Source: Microbacterium candidum
GTDB taxonomy: Bacteria > Actinomycetota > Actinomycetes > Actinomycetales > Microbacteriaceae
Direction: 5' to 3'
Length of the DNA: 64,000 nucleotides
Assembly (NCBI RefSeq): GCF_030315975.1
Contig: NZ_JASXSZ010000002.1
Location: forward strand, 1-64,000
Positions 34,113 through 44,851 of this stretch are shown piece after piece (position 1 is the first letter of the stretch; each line of letters begins with the position of its first letter). The position numbers were made by a program, and so were the translations under genes. The notes beneath the pieces were generated by a model. It was given only the letters and a program-made list of their open reading frames with translations. It had not been told where the DNA came from and did no database searches.

Positions 34113-35006
34113 TCAGCCCTTGACCGCCCCTGCGGACATGCCCATGACGAGGTTGCGCTGGATGATGAGGAAGAAGATGACGGGCGGGATCGAGAAGATG
34201 ACGGACGCCGCCATCTGGCTGGCATAGTCGACCGGCTGGTTCGGGACCGAGAAGGATGCCAGCCACACAGGCAGGGTGTACATCGTCTGGTCCTTCATGA
34301 ACACGTAGGCGACCAGGTAGTCGTTCCACGCCGCGATGAACGAGAACACGCTGGCTGCGATGATCCCGGGCGCGACGAGCGGGAACAGGATGCGCCACAT
34401 GATCGTCCACGTGTTCGCACCGTCGACCTGGGCGGCCTCCTCGAGCTCCTTCGGAATGGCGAGGAAGAACCCGCGCATCACCCAGATGGAGAACGGCAGC
34501 GTCGCCGCCACGTACGCGAGGATCAGTCCCGCGTACTGGTTGAGGAGACCCATCTGGTTGAACACCATGAACTGCGGGATCAGCAGCGCCGTCCCGGGAA
34601 GCATCTGCACCGCGAGGAGGAGCACGAGGATCACCTTGCGACCGCGGAAGCGGAATCGCGAGAGCGCAGCCGATGCGAACAGTGCGAGCACGGTCGAGAA
34701 GATCAGCGTGAAGCCGACCACGATCACCGAGTTCTGCAGGTTGATGAAGAACGTCGAGTCGAACAGCGCGATCACGTAGTTGTTCAGCGTCGGGTTCTTC
34801 GGCAGGAACTGCGGCGTCGTGGTCATGACGTCCCAGCGCTGCTTGAAGCTGGTCACCACCATCCAGTAGACGGGGAAGATCCAGATCACCGAGACGACGA
34901 TGGCGAGGATGTTGCTGCCGATGCGCGGCTTGCGGCGCCGACGGCGCGGGGCAGGCCTGACCTGCATTTCCCCGACGCCGACGGGCTCGTCGACCATGAG
35001 ACTCAC
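34113..35006 (-). CDS. Carbohydrate ABC importer permease (MalG type)
   Basis: A 297-residue permease with six helices and the EAA loop ELEEAAQVDGANTWTIMWRI. The GTG at 35006 overlaps the first permease stop (GTGA) and has GGAGG four bases upstream. ATG 34997 is an in-frame alternative but has poorer spacing. It is part of the aminosugar importer with the next two genes. Confidence 0.92.
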   Translation of the reverse strand: MSLMVDEPVGVGEMQVRPAPRRRRRKPRIGSNILAIVVSVIWIFPVYWMVVTSFKQRWDVMTTTPQFLPKNPTLNNYVIALFDSTFFINLQNSVIVVGFTLIFSTVLALFASAALSRFRFRGRKVILVLLLAVQMLPGTALLIPQFMVFNQMGLLNQYAGLILAYVAATLPFSIWVMRGFFLAIPKELEEAAQVDGANTWTIMWRILFPLVAPGIIAASVFSFIAAWNDYLVAYVFMKDQTMYTLPVWLASFSVPNQPVDYASQMAASVIFSIPPVIFFLIIQRNLVMGMSAGAVKG

Positions 35007-35992
35007 AGGTCCTCCCCGGAGCGAAGCAGCCGGCGGATGTAGAAGCCGGTGATGATGAGCAGAATCAGTGTGGTGATGACGGTGATCGCCGCGCCGTAGC
35101 CGATCTTGAAGCTGACGAACGCCTGCATGAACGTGAAGACGCCGAGGTTCGAGGTCGTGCCGTCGGGGCCGCCCTGCGTCACGAGCCAGATCTGGTTGAA
35201 CACGTTGAAGTCCCAGATCACCGACAGGATCGTGATCAGGATGAGGCTCGGCGCGATGAACGGGAGCGTGACGGCGCGATAGACGCGCCACTCACCGGCG
35301 CCGTCGAGGCGCGCGGCCTCGTAATAGGTGGGGTCGACCTGGGTCTGGGCGGCGTAGACGGTGAGGGCGATGAACGGCACCGCCTGCCAGACGATCAGCA
35401 GCCAGATGCAGAGGAAGCCGAGCCACGTGTTGGCCGCCCAGTTGACCTGGGTCATGTCGCCGAAGATGCGCAGCTGCGTCAGCAGCCAGTTGACCACGCC
35501 GTATCCGGGCTGGAACAGCCACTTCCACACTTGCGACGATGCCACCGTCGGCATGGCCCACGCGAAGATGAGCGCGATCGTGAGCACGTAGCGCATCACG
35601 GTGCCGAGCCGCGTGAGGAGGTTGGCTAGCGCCATCCCGATGACGACCGACCCGAGCACCATCGCGACGGTGAACCAGATCGAGCGCCAGAGCGCCGCCC
35701 AGAACGCCGGATCGTCGACGATCTTGGAGTAGTTGTCGATGCCGACCGAGTTGTACGCGCCGCTGATCACCGTGCGCGCATTCGCGTCGGTGAACGAGAA
35801 GAGCACGAGCAGGCCGATCGGCACCGCGATCAGCGCGATCATCACGAGGCCAGCCGGGCTGAGCATCAGCAACGGCGCGACCCGCGTGCGCGGCCGGCGC
35901 GACGGGCGAGGGTCACGCGGCTGCCGCGACGCGCTGGACGCCGCGGCAGCCGTGACCTCGCCTGCGGTCATTTCCGCAGTCGGGTTGTTCAT
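35003..35992 (-). CDS. Carbohydrate ABC importer permease (MalF type)
   Basis: A 329-residue permease with a polar N-terminus of about 40 residues, six helices and the EAA-like loop YYEAARLDGAGEWRVYRAVTLP. The start at 35992 has AGGAAG about eight bases upstream. It lies 52 bases after the binding-protein gene and overlaps the next permease gene. Confidence 0.92.
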   Translation of the reverse strand: MNNPTAEMTAGEVTAAAASSASRQPRDPRPSRRPRTRVAPLLMLSPAGLVMIALIAVPIGLLVLFSFTDANARTVISGAYNSVGIDNYSKIVDDPAFWAALWRSIWFTVAMVLGSVVIGMALANLLTRLGTVMRYVLTIALIFAWAMPTVASSQVWKWLFQPGYGVVNWLLTQLRIFGDMTQVNWAANTWLGFLCIWLLIVWQAVPFIALTVYAAQTQVDPTYYEAARLDGAGEWRVYRAVTLPFIAPSLILITILSVIWDFNVFNQIWLVTQGGPDGTTSNLGVFTFMQAFVSFKIGYGAAITVITTLILLIITGFYIRRLLRSGEDL

Positions 35993-36044
35993 CGGTCGTT
36001 CTTCCTGGGGTCCCCTTGCGGGGACCCCGATCGATAGGGCTGGA

Positions 36045-37373
36045 TCAGCCGTTCAGCGTGCTGTTGAGCGTGGCGTCCATGCTCGTGGCAGCATCGGCCG
36101 GCGTCTTGGCTCCGCTCGCGATCGACGCGAAGAACTGCTCCATGTTCTTGTTGCCCTCGATGGTGCCCCAGCCGGGAGCCGGCGGGGTGCCCATGGTCGT
36201 GCCCGCCGCGTCATAGAAGCCCTGGGTGATCGGCGTGGCCTTCTTGGCCCACTCCGCCGCGAGCTCCACGGTGTTCGGGATCCACGGCTGCGCCGCGAGA
36301 GCGTTCTGGATCGGGACGCTGGCCGCGATCTTGGTCCAGACGAGCGCGAGGTCCTGGTTCTTGGACTTCTGCGCGATGGCCCAGACCTCGCCGCCGCCGA
36401 AGTTGTGCGCGGCGCCCGACTGGCCGGCCGTGTTCGGAAGCGCGAACGTGCCGAGGTCGCTCTCGGCGATCTTGCCGTTCGAGTTCTTCACGACGACACC
36501 GGCGTCCCACAGAGCGCCGATCATCGCGGACGCCTTGCCGTCGGCCATGATCTGGTCCTCGTTGGGCGTGTCGGTGTTCAGCGTCTGGCTGGCCTTGGTC
36601 GAGTACGTGTTCTGGAACGTCTGGAACGCGGTGAGGCCCTTCTGCGCCTCAGGGCTCGAGAAGGCGCCGGTCCACTTGCCGCCGCTCGACGTGGCGATGT
36701 TGCCGCCCTGGTCCCACACCCAGCTCATGCCCGCGTACCAGAACTGGCCCGGCAGGTAGAAGGCGGAGAAGTCCGCCTCGCTCGCGTGCGCGGCCTTGAT
36801 CTTGTCGAGGTCGCTCTGCAGCTCGGCGTACGTGGTCGGCGCGGCGGTGATGCCCGCATCCGCCCACATCTTCTTGTTGTAGATCACGGCGCGGTTTCCG
36901 GCGAACGACGGCACGGCGTACAGCTTGTCGTTGAAGGTGGCGGGGCCGGACAGCGACTGGAGCCACGTGCCGCCCTGCTGCAGCTGGTTCTTGTACGCGG
37001 TGAGGTCCATGAGACCACCCGTGTTCGCGTAGCCGGCGACCTGCGTGTTGCCGATGTCGACGACGTCCGGCGGCGTGGAGGTGCCGAGGGCGGTGGTCAG
37101 CTTCGTCGTGATGCCGTCCCACTGCTGGGTCTGCACGTTGACCTTGGCGCCGGTCTGCTTGGTGAACTCGTCGTTGATCTGCTTCATGACGGCGTCTCCG
37201 TAGTCGCCGCTCATCGCCCACACGGTGAGGGTCTTGCCCTTGCCGTCCACCTTGCCGATGGTGCCAGGGGTGCTCCCGTTGCTGCCGGTGTTGCCGGCGC
37301 TCGAGCAGGCACTCAGCGCCAGCGCGGCAACGATGCCCGCGGCTCCGATCGCGACGATGCGTGATGTGCGCAT
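36045..37373 (-). CDS. Sugar-binding lipoprotein of the aminosugar ABC importer
   Basis: A 442-residue family 1 solute-binding protein with lipobox LSAC at about residue 23 (ALALSACSSAGN). The mature part has the usual TVWAMSGDYGDAV start and two-lobe pattern. ATG 37373 has AAGGAG six bases upstream. It precedes two permeases, a ROK kinase and nagB, and follows the ROK repressor gene, an arrangement like the GlcNAc/chitobiose uptake operons (DasABC, NgcEFG) of Streptomyces. The ligand is inferred to be GlcNAc or a chitooligosaccharide. Confidence 0.9.
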   Translation of the reverse strand: MRTSRIVAIGAAGIVAALALSACSSAGNTGSNGSTPGTIGKVDGKGKTLTVWAMSGDYGDAVMKQINDEFTKQTGAKVNVQTQQWDGITTKLTTALGTSTPPDVVDIGNTQVAGYANTGGLMDLTAYKNQLQQGGTWLQSLSGPATFNDKLYAVPSFAGNRAVIYNKKMWADAGITAAPTTYAELQSDLDKIKAAHASEADFSAFYLPGQFWYAGMSWVWDQGGNIATSSGGKWTGAFSSPEAQKGLTAFQTFQNTYSTKASQTLNTDTPNEDQIMADGKASAMIGALWDAGVVVKNSNGKIAESDLGTFALPNTAGQSGAAHNFGGGEVWAIAQKSKNQDLALVWTKIAASVPIQNALAAQPWIPNTVELAAEWAKKATPITQGFYDAAGTTMGTPPAPGWGTIEGNKNMEQFFASIASGAKTPADAATSMDATLNSTLNG

Positions 37374-37445
37374 TCTGTCTCCTTGTTCGTTCTTGCTTCT
37401 CTTGGTGTTGCGGACCGGTGAGAGCCCGCGGTGGGGGAGGCGGGT

Positions 37446-38639
37446 CTATGACACGCCGAGTTGTCCGGACAGGACCATGACGGCCGCTCCGCGCAGGACG
37501 ATGTCCTGGCCTTGCTCCGTCATCCGCACCCGGATGCCGTCGTGCAGAACGGCGAACGTCCGGGAGCGGAGGATCTCGGCGGTCGCCTGCGAGAGCGGAC
37601 CGTCGAGAAGTTCAGGGGGGCCGGAGAGGACGACCTCCGACAGGTCGAGCGCGCCGACGACGGGCGCGAGCGCGATGGCGAGGCGCTCCCCCGCGTCGCG
37701 CAGGATGCCGTCGCGCTCCTCCGGTGCGACGCCCGCGATGCGGGCGGACAGCGCAGGCGTCGACGTCCATGCCTCGAGGCATCCGTGTCGGCCGCACGCG
37801 CACAGCGGCCCGCCGTCGGTGCCGACGGTGACGTGGCCGATCTCGCCAGCGGCGGAGTGGCTGCCGCGCACGGGGGTGCCGTCGATGACGAGCCCCGAGC
37901 CGACGCCGCGGCCGATCTTGACGAGCAGGACGTCGTCGGAGCCGCCGAACGTGTACTCCGCGAGGACCGCGGCGTTCGCGTCGTTGGCGACGAGCACCGG
38001 CACGTCGATGGCCTCGCGCAGTGCCGACTTCAGGTCGTAGTCCGTCCACCCGAAATTCGGCGCCGTCAGGACCACTCCTGCGTCGTCCACGACGCCCGGC
38101 GTGCCGACGCCCATTCCGAGGATCGGCATGTCGGACTCGGCGGCGAGCTCGCGTGCGAGCGCGATCACGATGCCTGCGGCGTCGTCCAGGTGCTCGACGT
38201 GGTCCACGACGCGGCGGCTCACGATGTCGCCGTCGAGGGTCAGGACGGCGCCCACGAAGCGGTCGCTCGCGGACAGGTCGAGGGCGAGGATGCGGTGCCC
38301 GGTCCGGTCGAGATCGACGAGGATCGCCGGCTTGCCGGGCCCAGATGCCTCACGCACCCCCCGCTCGACGACGAAGCCGTCGGCGATGAGTTCGGCGACG
38401 AGGTCGGAGATGGTGACGCGGGTCAGCATCGTCTCGCGCGAGAGGTCGGCGCGGCTCATGGCACCCTCGTGGAAGAGGGTCTGCAGCACGAGTGCGCGGT
38501 TGTGCCCGCGAGCGTGCTCCGGCAGCACTTTGGCGCCCTGGCGCAGTGCTCGCCGCGGGCCGAACGCGTGGGCGTCGGCCTGGGCAGGGGGCGCGGAGTC
38601 GATGGTGGAAGAGCCGCGCTGCACTTCCGATGCAGTCAT
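37446..38639 (-). CDS. ROK family transcriptional repressor (NagC type)
   Basis: A 397-residue ROK regulator. A winged helix (about residues 45-105: LVLQTLFHEGAMSRADLSRETMLTRVTISDLVAELIADGFVVERG) precedes the ROK sugar-binding domain with zinc motif CACGRHGCLE. It differs from the kinases by its DNA-binding domain. It heads the aminosugar operon; TTTGTTAG-N4-CCTTAC starts two bases upstream of its ATG. That motif recurs at the hexosaminidase and galactosamine loci, so it is the best candidate for a window-wide aminosugar repressor, probably released by GlcNAc-6-P or a related ligand. No Shine-Dalgarno is obvious. Confidence 0.88.
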   Translation of the reverse strand: MTASEVQRGSSTIDSAPPAQADAHAFGPRRALRQGAKVLPEHARGHNRALVLQTLFHEGAMSRADLSRETMLTRVTISDLVAELIADGFVVERGVREASGPGKPAILVDLDRTGHRILALDLSASDRFVGAVLTLDGDIVSRRVVDHVEHLDDAAGIVIALARELAAESDMPILGMGVGTPGVVDDAGVVLTAPNFGWTDYDLKSALREAIDVPVLVANDANAAVLAEYTFGGSDDVLLVKIGRGVGSGLVIDGTPVRGSHSAAGEIGHVTVGTDGGPLCACGRHGCLEAWTSTPALSARIAGVAPEERDGILRDAGERLAIALAPVVGALDLSEVVLSGPPELLDGPLSQATAEILRSRTFAVLHDGIRVRMTEQGQDIVLRGAAVMVLSGQLGVS

Positions 38640-38640
38640 G

Positions 38641-38658
38641 TTTGTTAGTAGACCTTAC
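38641..38658. promoter_or_regulatory. ROK-type operator next to the repressor start codon
   Basis: TTTGTTAG (38641-38648), four bases, then CCTTAC (38653-38658), identical in parts and spacing to 10542-10559. It abuts the repressor start codon and would allow autoregulation. A perfect palindrome ACGAATTCGT at 38705-38714 lies farther upstream. Confidence 0.6.
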
Positions 38659-38836
38659 GAACATGCAAACCGCAAGTGGCCGGATGGATTTGCAAGGCAG
38701 GTTTACGAATTCGTTACATTCGGACCGCGGGACGCGGGGCGGCATCCCCGCCGTCGATACCGAACCGTCATTTCAGCGCGTCGAACCTCCAGACTCGCTC
38801 CGGTACGATATATCCAGGGATTTTCGGGGGTTGAAC

Positions 38837-40267
38837 GTGGCAGACACGGGCAAGCAGGGGGACACCGGACCGGTCGAGACCGGCACCGGGACGACATACG
38901 CATGGGCACCGGCGGAGCCTGCGCCGCACAAGCGCCACCTCGGCGCATGGATCGGCGTGCCGGCGGGCATCGCGATGGCGGCCGTCGTCGCCGTCTCGCT
39001 CGTGCTCATCGCACCGGGGGCGTCGGTGGCGAGCGTGCCCGTCGGCGGCATGACCGCCGGAGCGGCGGCAGACGCGATCTCGTCGAAGCTCGCCTCGACG
39101 ACCGTCACGCTCTCGGGCCCCGACGGCAACACCGTCACGGTCACCGGCGCCGACCTCGGCGCCCACGTGGACGCGCGCACTCTCGCACAGGACACCTACT
39201 CCGACCACCCGCTGTGGAACGTGACGGGATGGTTCCCCACGTCGCGCAAGGCTGAGGTGACCGTCAACGCGAACACCGTCGCGACCAAGCTCCACGCGGC
39301 GTTCCCGTCGCTGTACACGCCGGCGACGGACGCGAAGGTCGCGTACGACGCCACCACCGGCACCTACGAGGTCACGCCTGCGAAGGACGGGACGAGCGTG
39401 GATGTGGATGCGGTGCGCACCGCCATCCAGAAGGCGTTCTCCTCCGGCGCGGCGACGGCGGCGGTCCCCGTCTCGACGGCGGTGGTGCCGGCAGCCACGA
39501 CCACCGCGCACGCGCAGGAGTTCGCCGGGAAGCTCAACGCGATGCTCGACACCGTCGGCTTCTACGTGGGCGACGAGCGCACCGTTCCGGTCGACCGCGG
39601 GGTCGCGGCATCCTGGCTCACCCTCGACAACCAGGCGAACGGATCGATCACGGTCACCGCCGACTCGAGCGCCATCCAGAAGACGGTCGACACGCTGCCC
39701 GCCGGGGTGAACCGCGCGCCGGAGAACGGCGCGGTCATCACGAACTCGTCGGGCACCGTGCTGCGCACGATCGCGCCGGGGCAGAGCGGACGCACCCTCG
39801 GCGACACCTCCGGGATCGCGGTCGCGTTCGCCAAGCAGCTGTCGAACCTCGACGGCGCCTACAAGCTCACCGTCGCCGAGGTCGCTCCGCAGGAGCAGAA
39901 GGTGCAGCGCCTGCTCGAGGTGAACCTGACCACCCAGACGCTCTATCTCAAGGAGAACGGCCAGGTCGTCGACTCGTGGCTGATCTCGAGCGGCCGCATC
40001 TTCCCGACGAAGCAGGGCCACTTCCGCATCAACTCGCACATCACGTCGATGACGATGAAGGGCAGCAACCCCGACGGCACCAAGTACGCGCAGCCGGACG
40101 TGCCGTGGATCATGTACTTCAACGGCGACCAGGGCTTCCACGGCGTGTACTGGCACCACAACTGGGGGCACCCGATGAGCCACGGCTGCGTCGGCATGCC
40201 CGTCCAGCGCGCGCAGCAGCTCTACAACTGGACGCCGACGGGCACTGACGTGTGGGTGCACAGCTGA
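38837..40267 (+). CDS. L,D-transpeptidase (YkuD) with membrane anchor
   Basis: A 476-residue cell-wall enzyme that cross-links peptidoglycan stem peptides through 3-3 bonds or attaches proteins to the wall. A short cytoplasmic tail and one membrane helix (about residues 36-58) lead to an extracellular PG_binding_4-like repeat region (about 60-330) and a C-terminal YkuD domain with the catalytic block HHNWGHPMSHGCVGMP (Cys451). The GTG start at 38837 follows GGGGG at seven bases. A promoter-like TCGAAC-N17-TACGAT lies about 35 bases upstream. A strong hairpin follows the stop. Confidence 0.92.
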   Translation: MADTGKQGDTGPVETGTGTTYAWAPAEPAPHKRHLGAWIGVPAGIAMAAVVAVSLVLIAPGASVASVPVGGMTAGAAADAISSKLASTTVTLSGPDGNTVTVTGADLGAHVDARTLAQDTYSDHPLWNVTGWFPTSRKAEVTVNANTVATKLHAAFPSLYTPATDAKVAYDATTGTYEVTPAKDGTSVDVDAVRTAIQKAFSSGAATAAVPVSTAVVPAATTTAHAQEFAGKLNAMLDTVGFYVGDERTVPVDRGVAASWLTLDNQANGSITVTADSSAIQKTVDTLPAGVNRAPENGAVITNSSGTVLRTIAPGQSGRTLGDTSGIAVAFAKQLSNLDGAYKLTVAEVAPQEQKVQRLLEVNLTTQTLYLKENGQVVDSWLISSGRIFPTKQGHFRINSHITSMTMKGSNPDGTKYAQPDVPWIMYFNGDQGFHGVYWHHNWGHPMSHGCVGMPVQRAQQLYNWTPTGTDVWVHS

Positions 40268-40284
40268 CCCGCAGGTGAACGACA

Positions 40285-40316
40285 GAGGGGGTGGATGCCG
40301 CGGCATCCACCCCCTC
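40285..40316. terminator. Bidirectional terminator between transpeptidase gene and icd
   Basis: A perfect 32-base palindrome, arms GAGGGGGTGGATGCCG (40285-40300) and its complement (40301-40316), followed by TTCATT. It serves both convergent genes. Confidence 0.9.
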
Positions 40317-40328
40317 TTCATTCGCGCG

Positions 40329-42545
<2,217 letters not shown>

Positions 42546-42647
42546 GAGTCGTCTCTCTGTAGAGGGAGGGGCCTTGCGGACGTGGCCGTGAGGGCGGTGG
42601 ATGCTGCCGCCGCCGGGCGCTCCAGCACACCGCGCGACGCGGTGCCC

Positions 42648-42689
42648 AGCCTACCGCACGAGTCGCAAAAGTATCTTGACGTCGAGATA
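42648..42689 (-). promoter_or_regulatory. icd promoter region with operator palindrome
   Basis: On the minus strand, -10 TAGGCT is the complement of 42648-42653. The palindrome TATCTTGAC / GTCGAGATA (42672-42689, 16 of 18 symmetric) covers the -35 and sequence just upstream. No good -35 hexamer is seen at the right spacing, so the site may bind an activator or repressor. Confidence 0.55.
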
Positions 42690-42751
42690 TCTGCCTCCGC
42701 ATGCAGCATGGGGCTTGTCGTCGATCGACGGCAGGGCACTACCCTGTCCCT

Positions 42752-43204
42752 ATGGCAGAACTTCGGCTGGAAGAACTGTCCGCCTCGACCATCGTGGCGG
42801 TCAACAACATGTCGCTGAAGCCCGGGCAGGAGGAGTACCTCTCGCCGGTGAGCTACGGCATCGCCGCAACCGTCGTGAATCCGCAGACCTCCTGGCAGCG
42901 CGTCGTGCTGGACGGAGACGCCATCGTCGGATTCATCAGCGCCAACTTCGACACCGACTTCCCGCAGGAGCACTTCCGCTCGGTGCTGTGGCGCATCAAC
43001 GTCGACGCCGAGGACCAGGGCAAGGGCATCGGCCGCTTCGCGGTCGAGGCGCTCCTCGCCGAAGCCCGCACGCGTGGCATGGACCACGTGAACGTCATCT
43101 ACGAAGCCGGCGAGGGCGGGCCCGCCGCGTTTTTCGAGCGCGTCGGGTTCCACGCCGTCGGGGAGACCGAGTACGGCGAGGTCATCGGGGAGATCGCGCT
43201 CTAA
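42752..43204 (+). CDS. GNAT family N-acetyltransferase
   Basis: A 150-residue acetyltransferase. The acetyl-CoA motif WRINVDAEDQGKGIGRFAVEALLAEAR lies at about residues 76-100, and the C-terminal block is AFFERVGFHAVGE. It resembles spermidine or diamine acetyltransferases, but the acceptor is unknown. TACCCT six to eight bases before ATG 42752 and no Shine-Dalgarno suggest a leaderless mRNA. Its end overlaps the convergent signal peptidase gene by four bases. Confidence 0.87.
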   Translation: MAELRLEELSASTIVAVNNMSLKPGQEEYLSPVSYGIAATVVNPQTSWQRVVLDGDAIVGFISANFDTDFPQEHFRSVLWRINVDAEDQGKGIGRFAVEALLAEARTRGMDHVNVIYEAGEGGPAAFFERVGFHAVGETEYGEVIGEIAL

Positions 43205-43785
43205 CTCTCTTCCTCTCTCGCGCGCTCCGGTGTGCGGCGGCCGCGGTCCTCGCGCGGCCAGAACGCCCACGTCACCAGCGCCGCCGCGCCGAGCGTGATC
43301 GCGCCCAGCACTAGCGGGTTGCGCAACCACACGATCGCCCGCGCAAGCCCCGGCACCGACCAGAGCACCGTGCGCACCGTCGAGGTGCGGTATTCGACGG
43401 GGTCGGCGGCGGTGTTGGCATCCCCCTTCATCCGGAACGACACGACGCCGTCGCGGGTGCCGTCGATCCCGATGACGCGGTGCGTGATGGGCAGCTCCGG
43501 ACTGCGGTCGACGGTGACGACGTCCCCGACGTGCACCTGCGTCGCGGGGACCTCGCGCACGAGGGCGATCGAGCCGGCCGGGATCGTCGGCGACATCGAC
43601 CCGGTCGCGAACATCACGACCGTGATGTGGAAGAAGAACGCGAGGATGACGAGCAGGATGCAGACGAGCCCGCCGGCCGCCAGAAGGGTCAGGGCGACGG
43701 AGCCGAGTGCGCCGGACGCGCGCCGGGCGCCGCTCGGGCGTTCCGACGCGGCCTCGCGCGCTTCGCGACGGGTGGCGGTCACCAT
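43201..43785 (-). CDS. Signal peptidase I, SipW (archaeal/ER) type
   Basis: A 194-residue S26B signal peptidase. It has two membrane helices (about 30-58 and 165-182), the catalytic Ser63 in TGSMSPTIPAGSIALV, GDVVTV, and His102 in THRVIGID, which replaces the lysine of ordinary bacterial enzymes. SipW-type peptidases process a special class of secreted proteins such as TasA. The four genes upstream on the same strand encode three such substrates and one LPXTG protein. ATG 43785 overlaps the preceding gene by seven bases. Confidence 0.9.
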   Translation of the reverse strand: MVTATRREAREAASERPSGARRASGALGSVALTLLAAGGLVCILLVILAFFFHITVVMFATGSMSPTIPAGSIALVREVPATQVHVGDVVTVDRSPELPITHRVIGIDGTRDGVVSFRMKGDANTAADPVEYRTSTVRTVLWSVPGLARAIVWLRNPLVLGAITLGAAALVTWAFWPREDRGRRTPERAREEES

Positions 43786-44228
43786 GTGCACGACGTGATC
43801 AGGCCGAGCGCGGTCGTGGTGAACGTTCCGGTGGCGACCGGTGAGCGCCACAGATTGTTCGCCGCGCGCAGTTGCACCGTATAAGTCACGCTGTTGAGCA
43901 GCGTGGAGAGCAGACCGCTCGTGGATTGCGTCGTGGCGTTGGCCGCGGGCGTCGCCGACCCGACGAGCGTCGCGCCGTTGTAGATCTGGAAGACGTAACC
44001 CGTCCGTGGTGCGCCCGTTGTGGGGTTCGTCCAGTTGAACGTGGCTGAGAGGCCCAGCACGACATCCACGCTGCAGCTCGTCTTCGTCGGCGCGACGAGC
44101 GACGTCGAGACGACGGAGGTGGTGGCGAACTCGGTATCGGTCCACGCTGCGGTGACGGGCTGCGATGCCGCGAGCGCCCCAGCCGCGATGACGAGACCGA
44201 TGGTCGCGATCAGTGCCCGCCGCCTCAT
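43779..44228 (-). CDS. SipW-type signal peptide protein (TasA-like, fibronectin-like)
   Basis: A 149-residue secreted protein. The signal has RRRALIATIGLVIAAGALAASQPVTAAWTDTEFATTS, given here only to its hallmark: the AWTDTE block just after the cleavage region, as in TasA/camelysin substrates of SipW. The mature part has beta-strand spacing and NWTNPTTGAPRTGYVFQIYNG like a fibronectin type III module, and ends in Cys-Thr-Trp. Start and stop overlap its neighbours, so it is co-translated with the LPXTG gene and sipW. Confidence 0.8.
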   Translation of the reverse strand: MRRRALIATIGLVIAAGALAASQPVTAAWTDTEFATTSVVSTSLVAPTKTSCSVDVVLGLSATFNWTNPTTGAPRTGYVFQIYNGATLVGSATPAANATTQSTSGLLSTLLNSVTYTVQLRAANNLWRSPVATGTFTTTALGLITSCTW

Positions 44229-44851
44229 CCGGATCTCCCCCTCGCGTGGTGGGCCGCCGGGCCCCGCGCGGCGCGTGCGATACCCGCGATGAGGAGTCCC
44301 GAGCCGATCGCGACGAGGGCGGGGACGAACAGCGGAGCGATGCCGCCGCCGGTCGCAGGAAGGGTCCCTGCCGGGGCGGTGGCACCCACCCCGGACGCGC
44401 GGAACTCGAGGGTCGCGGTCGCGCCCGGCACCCATCGGGCGAGGACCACCTCGATGCGGTACCAGCGCTGCGCGGCAGAGCTCTGGCGGCCGAGCGGCAG
44501 GGGCTCACCCGCGACCGCGGTGCCCAGCATCCGCTCCCCCGTCGCGCACCCGGTGTCGGTCCAGGCCGTCGCGCACTCGCGCGCCGTCAGCGCGAACGCA
44601 TCGGGTGTCGCCGTTCCGCCGAGCGCGACGTCGATGACGCCGTCGGCGAGGGACGCACTCACTTCGATGTCCCAGTCGACGGGGACACCGGGGAGCATCG
44701 TCGTCGCGGCCGTCGGATCCAGGGTCGAGACGAGGCGGATGACACTGCCCTGCACCACGGTGGTCACGGTCGCCGCCCGCGCCGCGGGAGCAACCGCGAC
44801 AAGCGCAGCCGCGAGGAGGATCCCCGCGCCGACGAGCGTGACGCGGGGCAT
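44225..44851 (-). CDS. LPXTG-anchored surface protein
   Basis: A 208-residue surface protein with a signal peptide (residues 1-28), a beta-rich extracellular part, and a sortase signal: LPATG at 164-168, a hydrophobic stretch (about 171-190) and a basic tail. A sortase would link it to peptidoglycan; none is encoded in the window. It lies inside the SipW cluster and may anchor the secreted fibre-like proteins. ATG 44851 shares one base with the preceding stop; GTG 44854 is an alternative. Confidence 0.78.
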   Translation of the reverse strand: MPRVTLVGAGILLAAALVAVAPAARAATVTTVVQGSVIRLVSTLDPTAATTMLPGVPVDWDIEVSASLADGVIDVALGGTATPDAFALTARECATAWTDTGCATGERMLGTAVAGEPLPLGRQSSAAQRWYRIEVVLARWVPGATATLEFRASGVGATAPAGTLPATGGGIAPLFVPALVAIGSGLLIAGIARAARGPAAHHARGRSG

